A stretch of 64,000 nt of DNA, from assembly GCA_963773625.1 (NCBI GenBank), contig CAVZCJ010000002.1:1-64000 (forward strand), written 5' to 3'. Position 1 is the first letter of the stretch. Each line of letters begins with the position of its first letter. The position numbers and the translations under genes were made by a program. Origin of the DNA: DATARH01 sp963773625 (GTDB lineage: Bacteria; Pseudomonadota; Alphaproteobacteria; ATCC43930; CGMCC-115725). Shown here piece by piece: positions 25,263 through 35,393 of this stretch. The notes beneath the pieces were generated by a model that worked only from the letters and a program-made list of their open reading frames with translations, was not told the DNA's origin and did not search any database.

Positions 25263-26663
25263 TCAGGAGACCGGTGCCAGTTCCGGACGCGTCGCCTGCG
25301 GGGAAGCAACCACCAGCGGGAACCGCAGGGCGAACATTGCGCCGCCGCCCGGCCGGTCGCCGACCGAGATCGTGGCGCCATGCCGCTCGGCGATCCGGGC
25401 GACGATCGATAACCCGAGCCCGGAGCTCCCTTGACGCCGGCGGTCGCGTCGCCAGAAGCGCCGGAAGATATGGACGCGCTCGGCCGCGGGGACGCCAGGA
25501 CCGCAATCCAAGACGGTGATTGCTCCCGCTGGGTCGACCTTGATCTCGACTGTCGTGCGCGCCGGCGTGTGGGTCAGTGCGTTCTCGACAAGATTGCGCA
25601 CGGCGCGGCCGAGCATTTCGGCGTTGCCGGGCACCAAGATCGGCTTACGCGCGGCGCTTACCGCGACGCGTTTATCCTGAGCCAGCGCGATCGGCGCGAG
25701 GAAGGCGGCGATCTCGGCGGATACGGCCGACAAGGTCGGCGGTTTCCGAGGTGCCGATGACAAAGGTGTCAATCTCGGCCATTTCAAGCAGCTGGTTGAC
25801 CAGCCGGCTCATGTTTTCGACGTCGTTTCGCAGCGATTGGGCCAGCTCACGGTCGCCGATCATATCGATTTGCATGCGCAAGATCGCCAGCGGCGTCCGC
25901 AGCTCATGGGCCGCGTCGGCGGTGAACTCCCGCTGGCCGCGGAATCCTTCCTCAAGGCGATCGAGCGCCTGGTTCACCGCGCGGACCAGCGGTTGAACCT
26001 CACGCGGCATGCCGTCTTCGGGTAGCCGCAGCTCGGTGTGCAGCGGGCCGATATGCTCGGCCAGGCGTGATGCGGCGACCACCGGCCGCAATGCGCGGCG
26101 AATGATGGCGACATCGATGACCAACAGCAGCAGCAGGATCGGCGCGGTGATCCACCCGACCCGGAAAAAGAAATCGGCGACGATGTCGTCGATCAGCACA
26201 TCGCGGTGCGCGAGATCCTGCGACACCTCGATCCATACTTTCCGGCCCGCGATGTCGGCCGGGATGCTCACGCCGAAGATTTCGGCGCCGTCATAGCGAT
26301 CCGTGAACGACATCTCCTGGGAAATCGACGGCGGAAGGTTGGTGAGCGCGCGACCGTCGGGGAAGGAGGACAGCAAAACCCGACCGCTCGCGTCTCCAAC
26401 CGCGTAGGAATATCGCCCGTAATCGGTCGAATAGAGATCGGCGAGCCGGGGTGGCAGGTGCATGTGCAGGGCGCCGTCCGTCGCCGAGATCGATGAGTTT
26501 CAGCGAGTTCGGCGGCCTGGTCGCGCAATGCGTGCCGGTGCAAATCCTGAGCGGCATATTTGAGCATCAGGTAGAGCGCGAGAGGCATGAAGATGGAGGT
26601 CACCGCGATGGCGACGAGGTGCAGGGAAATCGCGCGGCCGACGACCGAGCGGAAGCGGAACAC
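25263..26663 (-). CDS. Two-component sensor histidine kinase, QseC/TctE-like (two frameshifts)
   Basis: Membrane kinase of about 465 residues. There is an N-terminal helix (ISLHLVAIAVTSIFMPLALYLML), a periplasmic sensor region (YSTDYGRYSYAVGDASGRVLL), and a second helix (WITAPILLLLLVIDVAII). HAMP and phospho-His follow (FTADAAHELRTPLAILRMQ), and an HATPase domain with NLVENALTHTP and GSSGLGLSIVARIAERHGA. Frames change near 26490 and near 25740. GTG 26663 directly follows the regulator stop (TAA-GTG), with GGAGAAGG upstream, so the pair is co-translated. Confidence 0.85.
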
Positions 26664-27342
26664 TTAGGCCTTCTCCTCGCCGATCATGTAGCCGACGCCC
26701 CGCACGGTATGCACTTGAACCGACGCCCCGATTTGGATCAGGTGACGCCGCAGCCGATGGACATGGACCTCGACCGCGTTCGAGCCGACCTCCTGCGTCG
26801 GGTCCGTAGAGGCTGTTTTCGAGCAGTGTCTTGGCGACCACCCGCCCGCTGCGGCGCAGCAAATGCTCGAGCACGGCGATCTCGCGCGCCGAAAACGCGA
26901 TCGGCTGGTCGGCGACAAAGACCTGCCGGGCCACCGTGTCGAGCGTTACGTTGCCGAGGCGCAGCGCCAGCCCGAGCAGGTTCCCCGGCCGCCGCAACAG
27001 CGCCTGCAGCCGCGCCACCAGTTCCTCGAGCGCGAACGGCTTGACCAGATAGTCATCGGCGCCGCTTTGCAAGCCGCTGACCCGGTCCTTGAGATTGCCG
27101 TGGGCGGTCAGGATCAGCACCGGGGTGCTGTCGCCATGCTGGCGCATCTCGGTCAATACCTCGATGCCGTCGCCGTCCGGGAGCCCGCGGTCGAGCACCA
27201 CGACGTCCCAGCGCCCCGCTTCGAGCGCGGTTTTCGCTTCTTGCGCGGTCGTCAGCACATCGACGCTGAAGCCGGCGGCGGCGAGCCCTTGCTTCAGCAG
27301 CGCCGCAAAACGTTCGTTATCCTCGATCAGCAGCAATCGCAC
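26664..27342 (-). CDS. OmpR/QseB-type response regulator (one frameshift)
   Basis: DNA-binding regulator of about 225 residues. The receiver domain shows MRLLLIEDNERFAALL, phospho-acceptor D in VVVLDRGLPDGDGIEV, LILTAHGN and the Lys in DYLVKPFAL. The winged-helix effector has FSAREIAVLEHLLRR and, after a frame change near 26805, NAVEVHVHRLRRHLIQIGA and HTVRGVGYMIGEEK. It lies only 38 bases after the anti-sigma stop, so it may be read from the sigma-factor promoter as well as its own. Confidence 0.87.
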
Positions 27343-27380
27343 CGGCTGATCCCCGTCATCGGTCGCCGGTTGCGATTATA

Positions 27381-28253
27381 TCAGATCGCGTCGAGCTGCC
27401 AGGCGACGTCGTTGGCGATGCCCCAGAGGTAGCCGAGATCGCTCTGGCCGACGAGTACCGTAGGCTCGGCCCTGGTGGCGCCAGTAGAGCAGTTTGAGGT
27501 CTTGGCGCTGGCCCGGAGTGGGCGCGAGGTCCGGCTGCTTGGTCGAGCCAATGATAAGCGCGAGCGGGCCGATCGCCTTGTTGTCGGTGGTGTACTCGAG
27601 CTGCGCCGCCGGACGGCCTTCCAGCACGACCAGGCGAGCGCCCTGGAAGCTTAGCCCCCACGGCTTCAAATCGGGCAAGCGCACCTGCTGCGACAGGTTC
27701 TGACTGATCTTCTGCAGAACCTCGCCATTGTCGGCGCTGGCCGGGACGTCGACCAGCGTCCCGCCGGCATTGACCATCAGCTTGTAGTTGCCGGCGGCAT
27801 TGTCGAGCCAATTGTCGAGCGAGGCGGTCTCGGCCGGACGCGCGCCAGGGCCGCCCGACGGCGCCAGAATCCCGTTGCCCAAATAGCCGCGCGCCGACGC
27901 CGACGAGGAGACCGAATATCCCGGCTGCGGCGGCCAGCTGGACGTAGCCTGCTCCACGACGAAACCGGCGTCGGCTTGGCAGCGGCCGGCCGCAGCGTGA
28001 TGATCTCGGCTGCGGTCGCAGGGCATTGGCGCCGTCTCGCCGCGCGCCGCGGCGATCAGCCGCTCGGGCACCGGTTCGTTGACAATCTCGGCGAAGGCAT
28101 TGCGCACAAGCGCGGCCGACTCGGCGAGAGCGAGCAGGCGGTCGCGCGCCGCCGGATCGGCGTCAAGCCACGTTTCGACTTCGCGCGCGCTCCTCGCCAG
28201 TCGAGCTCGCCGTCGAGATAAGCCACCAGGGCTTCGTCGCTATGCACTTGCAT
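27381..28253 (-). CDS. Anti-sigma factor (frameshifted)
   Basis: Protein of about 290 residues. The N-terminus (MQVHSDEALVAYLDGELD) is the anti-sigma helix region that would clamp the ECF sigma factor. Fragments of a Pro/Ser-rich linker and a C-terminal domain (GNYKLMVNAGGTLVDVPASADN, LEYTTDNKAIGPLALIIG) follow, the latter probably periplasmic. The corrected C-terminus reads DVAWQLDAI with TGA at 27381. At least two indels break the frame. The start overlaps the sigma gene by 14 bases, the normal arrangement for sigma/anti-sigma pairs. Confidence 0.72.
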
Positions 28254-28851
28254 CACTCGCACTCCTGCGCTCGCCAGCGCCGGCATCGAGCAGTTGCTGC
28301 AAGGCGATGCGCGCGCGGGCGAGGCGGCTCATGATCGTGCCGATCGGCACGCCCGCGACCTCGGCCGCCTGCTTGTAGCTGAGGCCTTCGACCGTCACGA
28401 GCATCAGCGTCGACCGCTGATCTGGCGGCAGCAGCGAGACAGCTCGCCGCACCTCCGCCAGGGCGAGCCGCGCCTCGACTCGCCGCACCGGCTCATCCGA
28501 TCCGAGTCGCTCCTCGGCAATGTCTCCGTCCTCCTTGCGAATATCGCGGGCCCGCAACTGGTCTATCCAGATCGTCTGCACGATGCGGAACATCCAGCTG
28601 TCGAACCGCGTACCCTCCTGAAACTGATGCTCCCGCGCCAACGCCCGCTCGCACGCGGCCTGGACCAGATCGTCGGCTTCGCTCGCCGATCGGGTCAGGC
28701 CAGCGGCGAACCGCCGCAGCCGGGGAAGCACCGCGATCAATTGATCGCTGAACCGTGCGCTCGCCGGAGTCACGCGGGAAACCACGCGTTCCGACGATTC
28801 CCCAAAGTTCCAACGGTGCGACAACGTTGCGTCCTCGGGTTTATTCCGCAT
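28240..28851 (-). CDS. ECF-type RNA polymerase sigma factor
   Basis: A 203-residue sigma-70 group 4 factor. Region 2 is seen as AAGLTRSASEADDLVQAACERAL and FDSWMFRIVQTIWIDQLRAR. Region 4 is seen as VRRAVSLLPPDQRSTLMLVTVEGLSYKQAAEVAGVPIGTIMSRLARAR. The anti-sigma gene overlaps its end. It is followed by a two-component pair on the same strand. The signal is unknown. Its upstream region (28852-29099) is shared with the divergent transhydrogenase genes. Confidence 0.92.
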   Translation of the reverse strand: MRNKPEDATLSHRWNFGESSERVVSRVTPASARFSDQLIAVLPRLRRFAAGLTRSASEADDLVQAACERALAREHQFQEGTRFDSWMFRIVQTIWIDQLRARDIRKEDGDIAEERLGSDEPVRRVEARLALAEVRRAVSLLPPDQRSTLMLVTVEGLSYKQAAEVAGVPIGTIMSRLARARIALQQLLDAGAGERRSASDASA

Positions 28852-29099
28852 AGGGCCCGACAGCTCACGGCGGGCGGCGCGTCACTCATGCAATCTCCCA
28901 GCCGCTTGGGTCCTTCCGACCGAGGCGGCGAGCCGGCAACTCGCATACGCAAGGCGGCAAACCCTACCATGCGAAGGAAATACGACGGAAGCATGGCGCG
29001 CATGGCTGCCGGCAGCGGCATTCTCCTTCACAATCATCTCGCCTTGCGGCACTTTGCGGCCTTGTCATCGACACCGCCGACAGAGGACGTTCGCGCGCG

Positions 29100-30275
29100 A
29101 TGAAGGTCGCCATCGTCAAGGAACGACGCGCGTTCGAGCGGCGGGTCGCCGCCTCGCCCGATACGGTCAAGCACATGATCGGCATGGGGCTTGAGGTTGC
29201 GGTCGAAACCGGCGCCGGGGCGGGCGCGTTTTTTATCGATGCCGCCTATCAGGCCGCTGGCGCGACCATCGCGGCCGACGAGGAAGCCGCGCTCGCCGAC
29301 GCGGATGTCGTCCTCAAGGTGCAGCGGCCGCTCTTGGGCGGCAAGGCCGGGCCAGCTCAATGAATTGAAGATGATCAAGAAGGGCGCGGCGATGATCGGC
29401 CTCTTGTCGCCGCTCGATCACGCCGCCGAGGTGCGCGCCTATGCCAAGGCCGGGGTCGCGGCACTGGCGATGGAGCTGGTGCCGCGCATCACCCGCGCCC
29501 AGACGATGGACGTGCTGTCGTCGCAGGCCAATCTCGCCGGCTACAAGGCGGCGCTCGACGCCGCCGCCGAATTCGGCCGCGCGCATGCCGATGATGATGA
29601 CCGCGGCCGGCACGATCAAGGCGGCGCGGGTGCTGGTGATGGGGGCGGGTGTCGCCGGCTTGCAGGCGATCGCCACCGCGCGCCGGCTTGGTGCGGTGGT
29701 TTCGGCGACCGATGTGCGCGCCGCCGCCAAGGAGCAGGTCGAGAGCCTCGGCGCCAACTTTCTGATGGTCGACGAAGAGGCAATGAAAAGCGCCGAGACC
29801 GCCGGCGGCTATGCCCGCGAGATGGGCGAGGATTTCCAGCGCCGCCAGCGCGAGATGGTGACGGCGGCGCTGCGGCGCACCGACATCGTCATCTGCACCG
29901 CGCTGATCCCCGGCCGCAAGGCGCCGGTGCTGCTCACCGCCGAGATGCTGGCGGTAATGGCGCCGGGTTCGGTAGTCGCCGATATCGCGGTCGAGTTCGG
30001 GCGGCAATGTCGAGGGCAGCAAGCCCGAGGAGACGGTGACGACGGCGAACGGGGTCAGGATCATCGGCTATGCCAACGCGCCCGCGCATATCGCGGTCGA
30101 TGCCAGCCTCCTCTATGCGCGAAATTTGCAAGCCTTTCTCGCGCTGCTCGTCGACAGCGAGAAGAAGCTGCGCATCGATACCTCAGACGAGATCGTCAAG
30201 GCCGCGCTGCTTACCTTGGACGGCGCGGTGGTAAACCCGGCGCTGGCGGCGCCGGCGCCGCAACAGACACAGTAG
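29100..30275 (+). CDS. pntAA: NAD(P) transhydrogenase subunit alpha part 1 (three frameshifts)
   Basis: NAD(H)-binding soluble component (dI) of the proton-translocating transhydrogenase, which makes NADPH from NADH using proton motive force. The start MKVAIVKERRAFERRVAASPDTV is typical. The nucleotide fold is seen as ARVLVMGAGVAGLQAIATARRLGAVV and the RQD-loop neighbourhood as GRKAPVLLTAEM. The C-terminus reads GYANAPAHIAVDAS. The frame shifts near 29355, 29585 and 30000, all in G/C-rich runs. About 390 residues after correction is the normal length for the split form found in Rhodospirillum and rhizobia. Confidence 0.9.
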
Positions 30276-30289
30276 CTGACGGAGGACCC

Positions 30290-30700
30290 GTGGCGGACCC
30301 CACCTCGCTCGCTCAAACTGCCGGCGAGCTCGCCGGTAATGCCCAGCAGCTCGCCAACCAGCTGCGCGATCTGGCGCAGACGCTGACCGTCATGAGCCAG
30401 CAGGCGCCGGCGGCTGGCGCGTCGCCGTTCGTCTTCGAGTTGACCGTGTTCGCGCTCGCCGTCTTCGTCGGCTATTACGTGGTGTGGCGGGTTACTCCGG
30501 CGCTGCATTCGCCGCTGATGAGCGTTACCAACGCGGTGTCGAGCGTGATCATCGTCGGCGCGCTGATCGCCGCCGGCCCGCATGGCTTCAGCTTTGCAAA
30601 GATCATGGGGTTCATCGCGGTGACCTTGGCCGCGGTCAACATCTTCGGCGGCTTCATCGTCACCCAGCGCATGCTGCAAATGTTCCAACGAAAGAAATAA
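30290..30700 (+). CDS. pntAB: NAD(P) transhydrogenase subunit alpha part 2 (membrane)
   Basis: A 136-residue membrane subunit with a Gln/Ala-rich amphipathic N-terminus and three to four membrane helices (FVFELTVFALAVFVGYYVVW, LMSVTNAVSSVIIVGAL, GFIAVTLAAVNIFGGFIVT). It carries part of the proton channel. The start is GTG 30290 with GGAGGA upstream, 14 bases after pntAA. The next gene follows after 2 bases. Confidence 0.9.
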   Translation: MADPTSLAQTAGELAGNAQQLANQLRDLAQTLTVMSQQAPAAGASPFVFELTVFALAVFVGYYVVWRVTPALHSPLMSVTNAVSSVIIVGALIAAGPHGFSFAKIMGFIAVTLAAVNIFGGFIVTQRMLQMFQRKK

Positions 30701-30702
30701 TC

Positions 30703-32098
30703 GTGGGCGAAAGCTATTCCGCCTTTCTCTATCTGGTCGCCTCGATCTGCTTCATCATGGCGTTGAGGGGACTGTCCTCGCCGGAGACGGCGCGGGCCGG
30801 GAACCTCTACGGCATCGCCGGCATGGTCATCGCCGTGCTGACGACGCTGGCGACGCCACATGTCGTCAGCTTCTGGCTGATCATCGCTGGCCTCGTGATC
30901 GGCGGCGCGATCGGCACCTTTATCGCCCGCCAGATCCAGATGACGGCGCTGCCGCAGCTGGTCGCGGCGTTTCACAGTTTGGTGGGTCTGGCGGCGGTCT
31001 GCGTCGCCTGCGCCGCCTTCGCGGCGCCCGAGGATTATGGCATCGGCGTGCGGGGGAACATCCACGGCGCGAGCCTGGTCGAGATGGGATTGGGCCTGAC
31101 GATCGGCGCGATCACCTTCACCGGCTCGATCGTCGCCTTCGCGAAACTGCAAGGGTTGGTCTCGGGCGCGCCGCTGATTTTCCCGGGCCAGCACGTCCTC
31201 AACGCTATCCTGGGCGCGGCGCTGATCCTTCTGATCGTGCTCTTCGCGCTGACCGAAAGCCCGGCCTCCTTCGTGTTGCTCGTGCTGCTGTCGCTGGCGT
31301 TCGGGTTTCTCTTGATCCTGCCGATCGGCGGGGCCGACATGCCGGTCGTGATCTCGATGCTCAACTCTTATTCGGGTTGGGCGGCGTGCGGGATCGGCTT
31401 CACCCTGTCGAACAGCCTCTTGATCATCACCGGGGCGCTGGTCGGCTCGTCGGGCGCGATCCTCAGCTACATCATGTGCAAGGGGATGAACCGCTCGATC
31501 GTCAACGTCATCCTCGGCGGGTTCGGCAGCGAGGGCGGCGACGGCCGCGGCGGGGCCAGGCGCGGGCGACCGGATGGTCAAGTCCGGCAGCGCCGAGGAT
31601 GCGGCCTTCATCCTCAAGAATGCCGGGTCGGTGATCATCGTCCCCGGCTACGGCATGGCGGTCGCCCAGGCGCAGCACTCGTTGAAGGCGATGGCCGACG
31701 ACCTCAAGAAGGATGGGGTCAAGGTCAGCTACGCGATCCACCCGGTGGCCGGCCGAATGCCGGGCCACATGAATGTGCTGCTCGCCGAGGCGAACGTGCC
31801 CTATGACGACGTCAAGGAACTCGACGAGATCAACCGCGACTTCGCCTCGACCGACGTCGCTTTCGTGATCGGCGCCAACGATGTCACCAACCCGGCGGCG
31901 AAGACCGATCCCTCCTCGCCGATCTACGGGATGCCGATCCTCGATGTCGAGCACGCCAAAACCGTGCTGTTCGTCAAGCGCTCGATGGCCTCTGGCTATG
32001 CCGGGGTCGAGAACGAGCTGTTCTACCGCGACAACACGATGATGCTGTTCGGCGACGCCAAGAAGATGTGCGACGAGATCGTCAAGGCGCTGGAGTAG
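30703..32098 (+). CDS. pntB: NAD(P) transhydrogenase subunit beta (one frameshift)
   Basis: Subunit of about 465 residues with eight to nine membrane helices and a C-terminal NADP(H)-binding domain (dIII). Visible segments are IHGASLVEMGLGLTIGAITF, SYSGWAACGIGFTLSN, MCKGMNRSI and then dIII with VPGYGMAVAQAQH, HPVAGRMPGHMNVLLAEA and GANDVTNPAA. The frame shifts once near 31555 in a run of GGCGGCC-like repeats, in the linker between the membrane and dIII domains. The start is GTG 30703. The three pnt genes form one operon. Confidence 0.92.
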
Positions 32099-32204
32099 AG
32101 GGTAGCGCCTCAGCTCGAACGTCGCCTACCGGATCCCTAACGGTCATCGGTGGCTCGCGCGTCGGTCGACTGGTTCTGCCCCACACCTGACCTTGGTGAA
32201 AGGG

Positions 32205-33650
32205 TCAGCCGCCGCGTTGGCTGGGCGGCTCGCGGTCTGCCAGAGGGCGCCGCCCCGGATCGAGCTGTGTCCAGATCTCGGCGTTGCGTCCGTAGACGTC
32301 AGGGCGAAATTGCAACCGACCGTCGGCATCGGCGAACGCGGTCTCGTAGATCACGAATACCGGCACGGGCTGCGCCAGACCGCTTCGGGTGGTGTTGCCT
32401 GTCGCGATCGCTTGATCGATGGCCTCGATCGGTTGCTGCATCAGCAGAGCGACCAATTCCCGCATCTTCTCCACCCGGATGCATCCATGACTGATGCGCC
32501 GGTCCTCGCGACCGAACAGATTTTTTGATGGGGTATCGTGCAGGTAGACGTCAAACCGGTTGTCCATATAGAGCATCAGCTGCCCGAGCCCTGAGTTGGG
32601 TCCGGCCAGCTGTTGCAGCCCGCCATTGGGCAGCATGACCATGTTATGCCGCGCCAGATAATCCGGGTCGTTAACGGTCTTCGGCAGGATCTCTTTGGTG
32701 ACGATGTCCTGCGGGATGTTCCATGGCGGGTTGAACAAAACTCCGTCGATTATGGCCTGGAACTCGGGGCTCTGATTGCCCAGCCCATCTTGGCCGACAA
32801 TGACCCGCGTCGTGAAAACCGGCCGGTTGTCGCGGTAGAGCACGAGTCGCTCGTCGGCAACATTGACCCACACGCGGTCCGGCGGCAGGTGCCGCGGCAG
32901 CCAGCGTTCGCGTTCGAGGTTTACCTCGATCTCGCGAAAGCGGGCCGCGGGGGTCTTGCCGTCCGCGGGGATGCCGGTGTGAAAATTCTGCAAAGCTTGG
33001 CGCAGCACCAGGTAAGTCGGCGTCGCCGGCGCGAGCGCTTCGATCGCGGCCGCGGGATCGGGGCTGGAGATAACCGCGTCGAGCGCGGCAGCGACGTCGA
33101 TCGGCGCAGGTGTCAAAGCCTCGTCGTCTCGGCGACGCTCGGCTGGCACGATCCCGCGGGCCAGCGCGTCGGCATAGGATAGAAAGGCGTCCGACAGCAC
33201 CAGGTCCCGCTGAAGCGGCGGTAATGGTGACAGCAGCAGATTGGCGTGAAACAGCTCAGGGGCGAGGCCCTGATCGCCGGCGCGCAACACGGCATTCACC
33301 AGTGAATTCGCTTGCGCTGGCCGGGTCGTCCATACTGGCGCGAAACCGTGGCGCGCGTAGAACCGTCGCAGTAATCCGACGTTCAGCCGCTCGCCGCCGA
33401 CGACCAACTCGAGCCCGCTGCCGAGCAGCGTACCGAGGTCAGTGTTGGCATATGCCGCCATGGGGCTGGCCGGCGCCGATACGAAAATCCCGCGCGGCTC
33501 CTGCTCCGCCGCGAGAACTGCCGGCGCGGCAAGCGCACATGCTGCGGCGAGCACAATCGCGCCGCCGGCAATCGGTCGGACGAATGCCCAAAAAGCCTTT
33601 CGTCGAGAAGCTGCACGATGGGAACGAGGTAGCCTCACCGAAAGCGTCAC
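32205..33650 (-). CDS. L,D-transpeptidase of the YcbB/LdtD type
   Basis: A 481-residue periplasmic enzyme that forms 3-3 cross-links in peptidoglycan. It has an N-terminal signal (GGAIVLAAACALAAPAVLA) and an LdtD-like scaffold domain (LRRFYARHGFAPVW, LSDAFLSYADALARGIV). The YkuD catalytic domain shows the catalytic Cys in SHGCIRVEKMRELV, preceded by LHDTPSKNLFGREDR. The start is GTG 33650 or GTG 33638; the latter has GGGAG at better distance. The frame is intact. Confidence 0.9.
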   Translation of the reverse strand: MTLSVRLPRSHRAASRRKAFWAFVRPIAGGAIVLAAACALAAPAVLAAEQEPRGIFVSAPASPMAAYANTDLGTLLGSGLELVVGGERLNVGLLRRFYARHGFAPVWTTRPAQANSLVNAVLRAGDQGLAPELFHANLLLSPLPPLQRDLVLSDAFLSYADALARGIVPAERRRDDEALTPAPIDVAAALDAVISSPDPAAAIEALAPATPTYLVLRQALQNFHTGIPADGKTPAARFREIEVNLERERWLPRHLPPDRVWVNVADERLVLYRDNRPVFTTRVIVGQDGLGNQSPEFQAIIDGVLFNPPWNIPQDIVTKEILPKTVNDPDYLARHNMVMLPNGGLQQLAGPNSGLGQLMLYMDNRFDVYLHDTPSKNLFGREDRRISHGCIRVEKMRELVALLMQQPIEAIDQAIATGNTTRSGLAQPVPVFVIYETAFADADGRLQFRPDVYGRNAEIWTQLDPGRRPLADREPPSQRGG

Positions 33651-33978
33651 TCCCGCTCAACTTGCGCTGCTGCCGGTGAAAAACGGCAGCGCGCGGTTAC
33701 GGCCCCGAATCGAGGTTGGAGAAAAACCTTCACGCGATAGCCTGTCCAGAACGATTGTGCCCACCAGAACGAAGTTTCTTCAAGCAGCAGCAACAGGAAC
33801 ATCTTGATTTATCGACCCTCTAGTGTGGCCGTTGGACCACGCATTGAAGCGCCGCGGCGCCCCAAACCCGTTTTTTTTGCTATGGCGCTGGAACCAGGAA
33901 ACTTTTTTACCGTTTCGTTGCTGTCAATTGCTTTACGATTGTCATATTGTACAATTCTCTCAACTGTGGAGAAACCTG
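33651..33978. promoter_or_regulatory. AT-rich intergenic region with likely promoter for the lipoprotein gene
   Basis: The last 80 bases are strikingly AT-rich for this genome (TTTACGATTGTCATATTGTAC, AATTCTCTC) and precede a well-placed GGAG at 33968. A sigma-70-like promoter for the plus-strand lipoprotein is likely, but exact boxes cannot be fixed. The part near 33650-33800 shows no gene. Confidence 0.35.
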
Positions 33979-34167
33979 ATGTCCGGCATCAAAAAAATAG
34001 CCTGCCGCAGGCAGTTGCGTAACGCGGCGCTGGTTGCGCTTGTGGTTCCCGCGTTCCTCGCGGCATGCGCCCCGGTGCCGCCTCCCGCGCCGCCGCCGGC
34101 ACCGATGGCCGCTCCGGCCCCGCCGCCGCCTCCGCCTCCGGCTCCGGTTCCGGTTGTCCGCGGCTAA
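33979..34167 (+). CDS. Small Pro-rich lipoprotein
   Basis: A 62-residue peptide with a lipoprotein signal: basic N-terminus, hydrophobic core and lipobox FLAAC. The mature part is almost only Pro, Ala and Val (PVPPPAPPPAP ... PPPPPPAPVPVV). The same Cys-APVP-Pro-rich leader begins the OmpA-like lipoprotein at 57666-58094, so this may be a truncated relative or a stand-alone spacer lipoprotein. GGAGAAACCTG precedes ATG 33979. A short hairpin (GAGGATC-TCC-GATCCTC, 34187-34203) follows. Confidence 0.6.
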   Translation: MSGIKKIACRRQLRNAALVALVVPAFLAACAPVPPPAPPPAPMAAPAPPPPPPPAPVPVVRG

Positions 34168-34186
34168 CCGACGGCGTGCTAAACGC

Positions 34187-34203
34187 GAGGATCTCCGATC
34201 CTC
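34187..34203 (+). terminator. Short hairpin after the lipoprotein gene
   Basis: Perfect 7-bp stem GAGGATC / GATCCTC with a 3-base loop, 20 bases after the lipoprotein stop. It is followed by GAAAAGC rather than a T-run, so Rho-independent termination is doubtful. The rest of 34204-34455 shows no gene. Confidence 0.3.
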
Positions 34204-34455
34204 GAAAAGCTGACCGCCATCGAGAGGGACACAGGCGAGGTCGAGAGCGTGAGCCAAGAGCGCTCGCGCTCTCTATCGCCTGCGCCCCGCGGTGGGAACG
34301 CAGTGCCCGGAATGCACTTTCGGTGGCTACCTGACGCCGGGCCTGCTCGCGGCTCCAGAGGTTAGGTCGAGCAGTGACAGGCCCTTGTAGGGAAATAGCT
34401 GCCATCGCGAAGTGCCGAGCGCCGCCGCGGCAATCTCTGTGCGCACAACGCAAAG

Positions 34456-34480
34456 GCGGAGCGAGATCGCTTCGCTCCGC
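34456..34480. terminator. Hairpin downstream of rpsU
   Basis: Perfect 9-bp stem GCGGAGCGA / TCGCTCCGC with a 7-base loop. It lies 26 bases beyond the rpsU stop on the minus strand. The flanks resemble a dispersed 'GCGGAGCGAGATCGCTTCGCTCCGC' palindrome common in alphaproteobacterial intergenic DNA, so it may be a repeat as much as a terminator. There is no T-run. Confidence 0.4.
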
Positions 34481-34506
34481 TCGCAACGACCAACCGATTG
34501 AAGGGT

Positions 34507-34710
34507 TTAGTACCCCTCGCGCTCCATGCGCTTGCGCAGCAGCTTGCGGTAGCGGCGCACCGCCTCGGCCTTTTCGCGGGCGCGGCGCTCGGACGGCTTT
34601 TCGTAATTGCGCCGCAACTTCATTTCCCGAAACACCCCTTCGCGCTGCATCTTCTTCTTCAGGGCTCTGAGAGCCTGATCGACGTTGTTGTCGCGAACGA
34701 GGACTTGCAC
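34507..34710 (-). CDS. rpsU: 30S ribosomal protein S21
   Basis: Basic 67-residue ribosomal protein that assists translation initiation. The sequence VQVLVRDNNVDQALRALKK followed by REGVFREMKLRRNYEKPSERR is typical of alphaproteobacterial S21. GTG 34710 is chosen because it yields the usual (M)QVLVRDNN start, with GGAG about 10 bases before it. TTG 34716 is an alternative. It is monocistronic and divergent from def. Confidence 0.93.
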   Translation of the reverse strand: MQVLVRDNNVDQALRALKKKMQREGVFREMKLRRNYEKPSERRAREKAEAVRRYRKLLRKRMEREGY

Positions 34711-34826
34711 GGGCAAATTACTCCGCAGTTGGGCCAATAAGGGCCGCGCAGCCTATCACCTTCGCCCGGTCCTGTGAAGGCGAGCGCCCGCTTTACGCCG
34801 CAGGGCTGCGATCTCATATTAAGATT

Positions 34827-35393
34827 ATGGCTTTGCTGAAAATCGCCCGGATGGGGCATCCAGTGCTGCGCGAGGTGGCCGCTCCGATCGAGGACCCGAC
34901 GGCGCCGTGGGTGCGCCGGTTCGTCGAGGACATGCTGGAGACGATGGAGGATGCCGGCGGCACCGGCATCGCCGCGCCCCAGGTGCATGCGTCGGTCCGC
35001 ATCGTCACGTTTTTCGTCGCTGGCGAGCGGATCACCGATCTCCCCGGCGATGGCGAACAGCCGCTGACCGTGTTGATCAATCCCGTCGTCGAACCGGTCG
35101 GCGACGAGATCGCGCTCGGCTGGGAGGGCTGCCTCTCGGTGCCGGGACTGCGCGGGGTCGTGCCGCGCCATTTGCGCATCCGCTATCGCGGCGTCGGACT
35201 CGATGGCAAGCCGATCGAGCGCGAGGCGGCCGGGTTTCACGCCCGCGTCGTCCAGCACGAATGCGACCATCTCGACGGCATCCTCTACCCGCAGCGGATG
35301 ACCGACCTCCGGCTCCTGGTCTACACCGAGGAATTGCAGCGACACCCGATCGATCTCGCCGAGTTCCTTGCCGCCGAGGAGGCGGGCAAGTGA
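34827..35393 (+). CDS. def: Peptide deformylase
   Basis: A 188-residue metalloenzyme that removes formyl from nascent proteins. All three motifs are present: GTGIAAPQV, EGCLSVPG and QHECDHLDG (HExxH). It is not followed by fmt; instead its stop overlaps the COQ9-like gene by four bases (GTGA). A single-copy genome would need it; other paralogues cannot be excluded from this window. Confidence 0.93.
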   Translation: MALLKIARMGHPVLREVAAPIEDPTAPWVRRFVEDMLETMEDAGGTGIAAPQVHASVRIVTFFVAGERITDLPGDGEQPLTVLINPVVEPVGDEIALGWEGCLSVPGLRGVVPRHLRIRYRGVGLDGKPIEREAAGFHARVVQHECDHLDGILYPQRMTDLRLLVYTEELQRHPIDLAEFLAAEEAGK

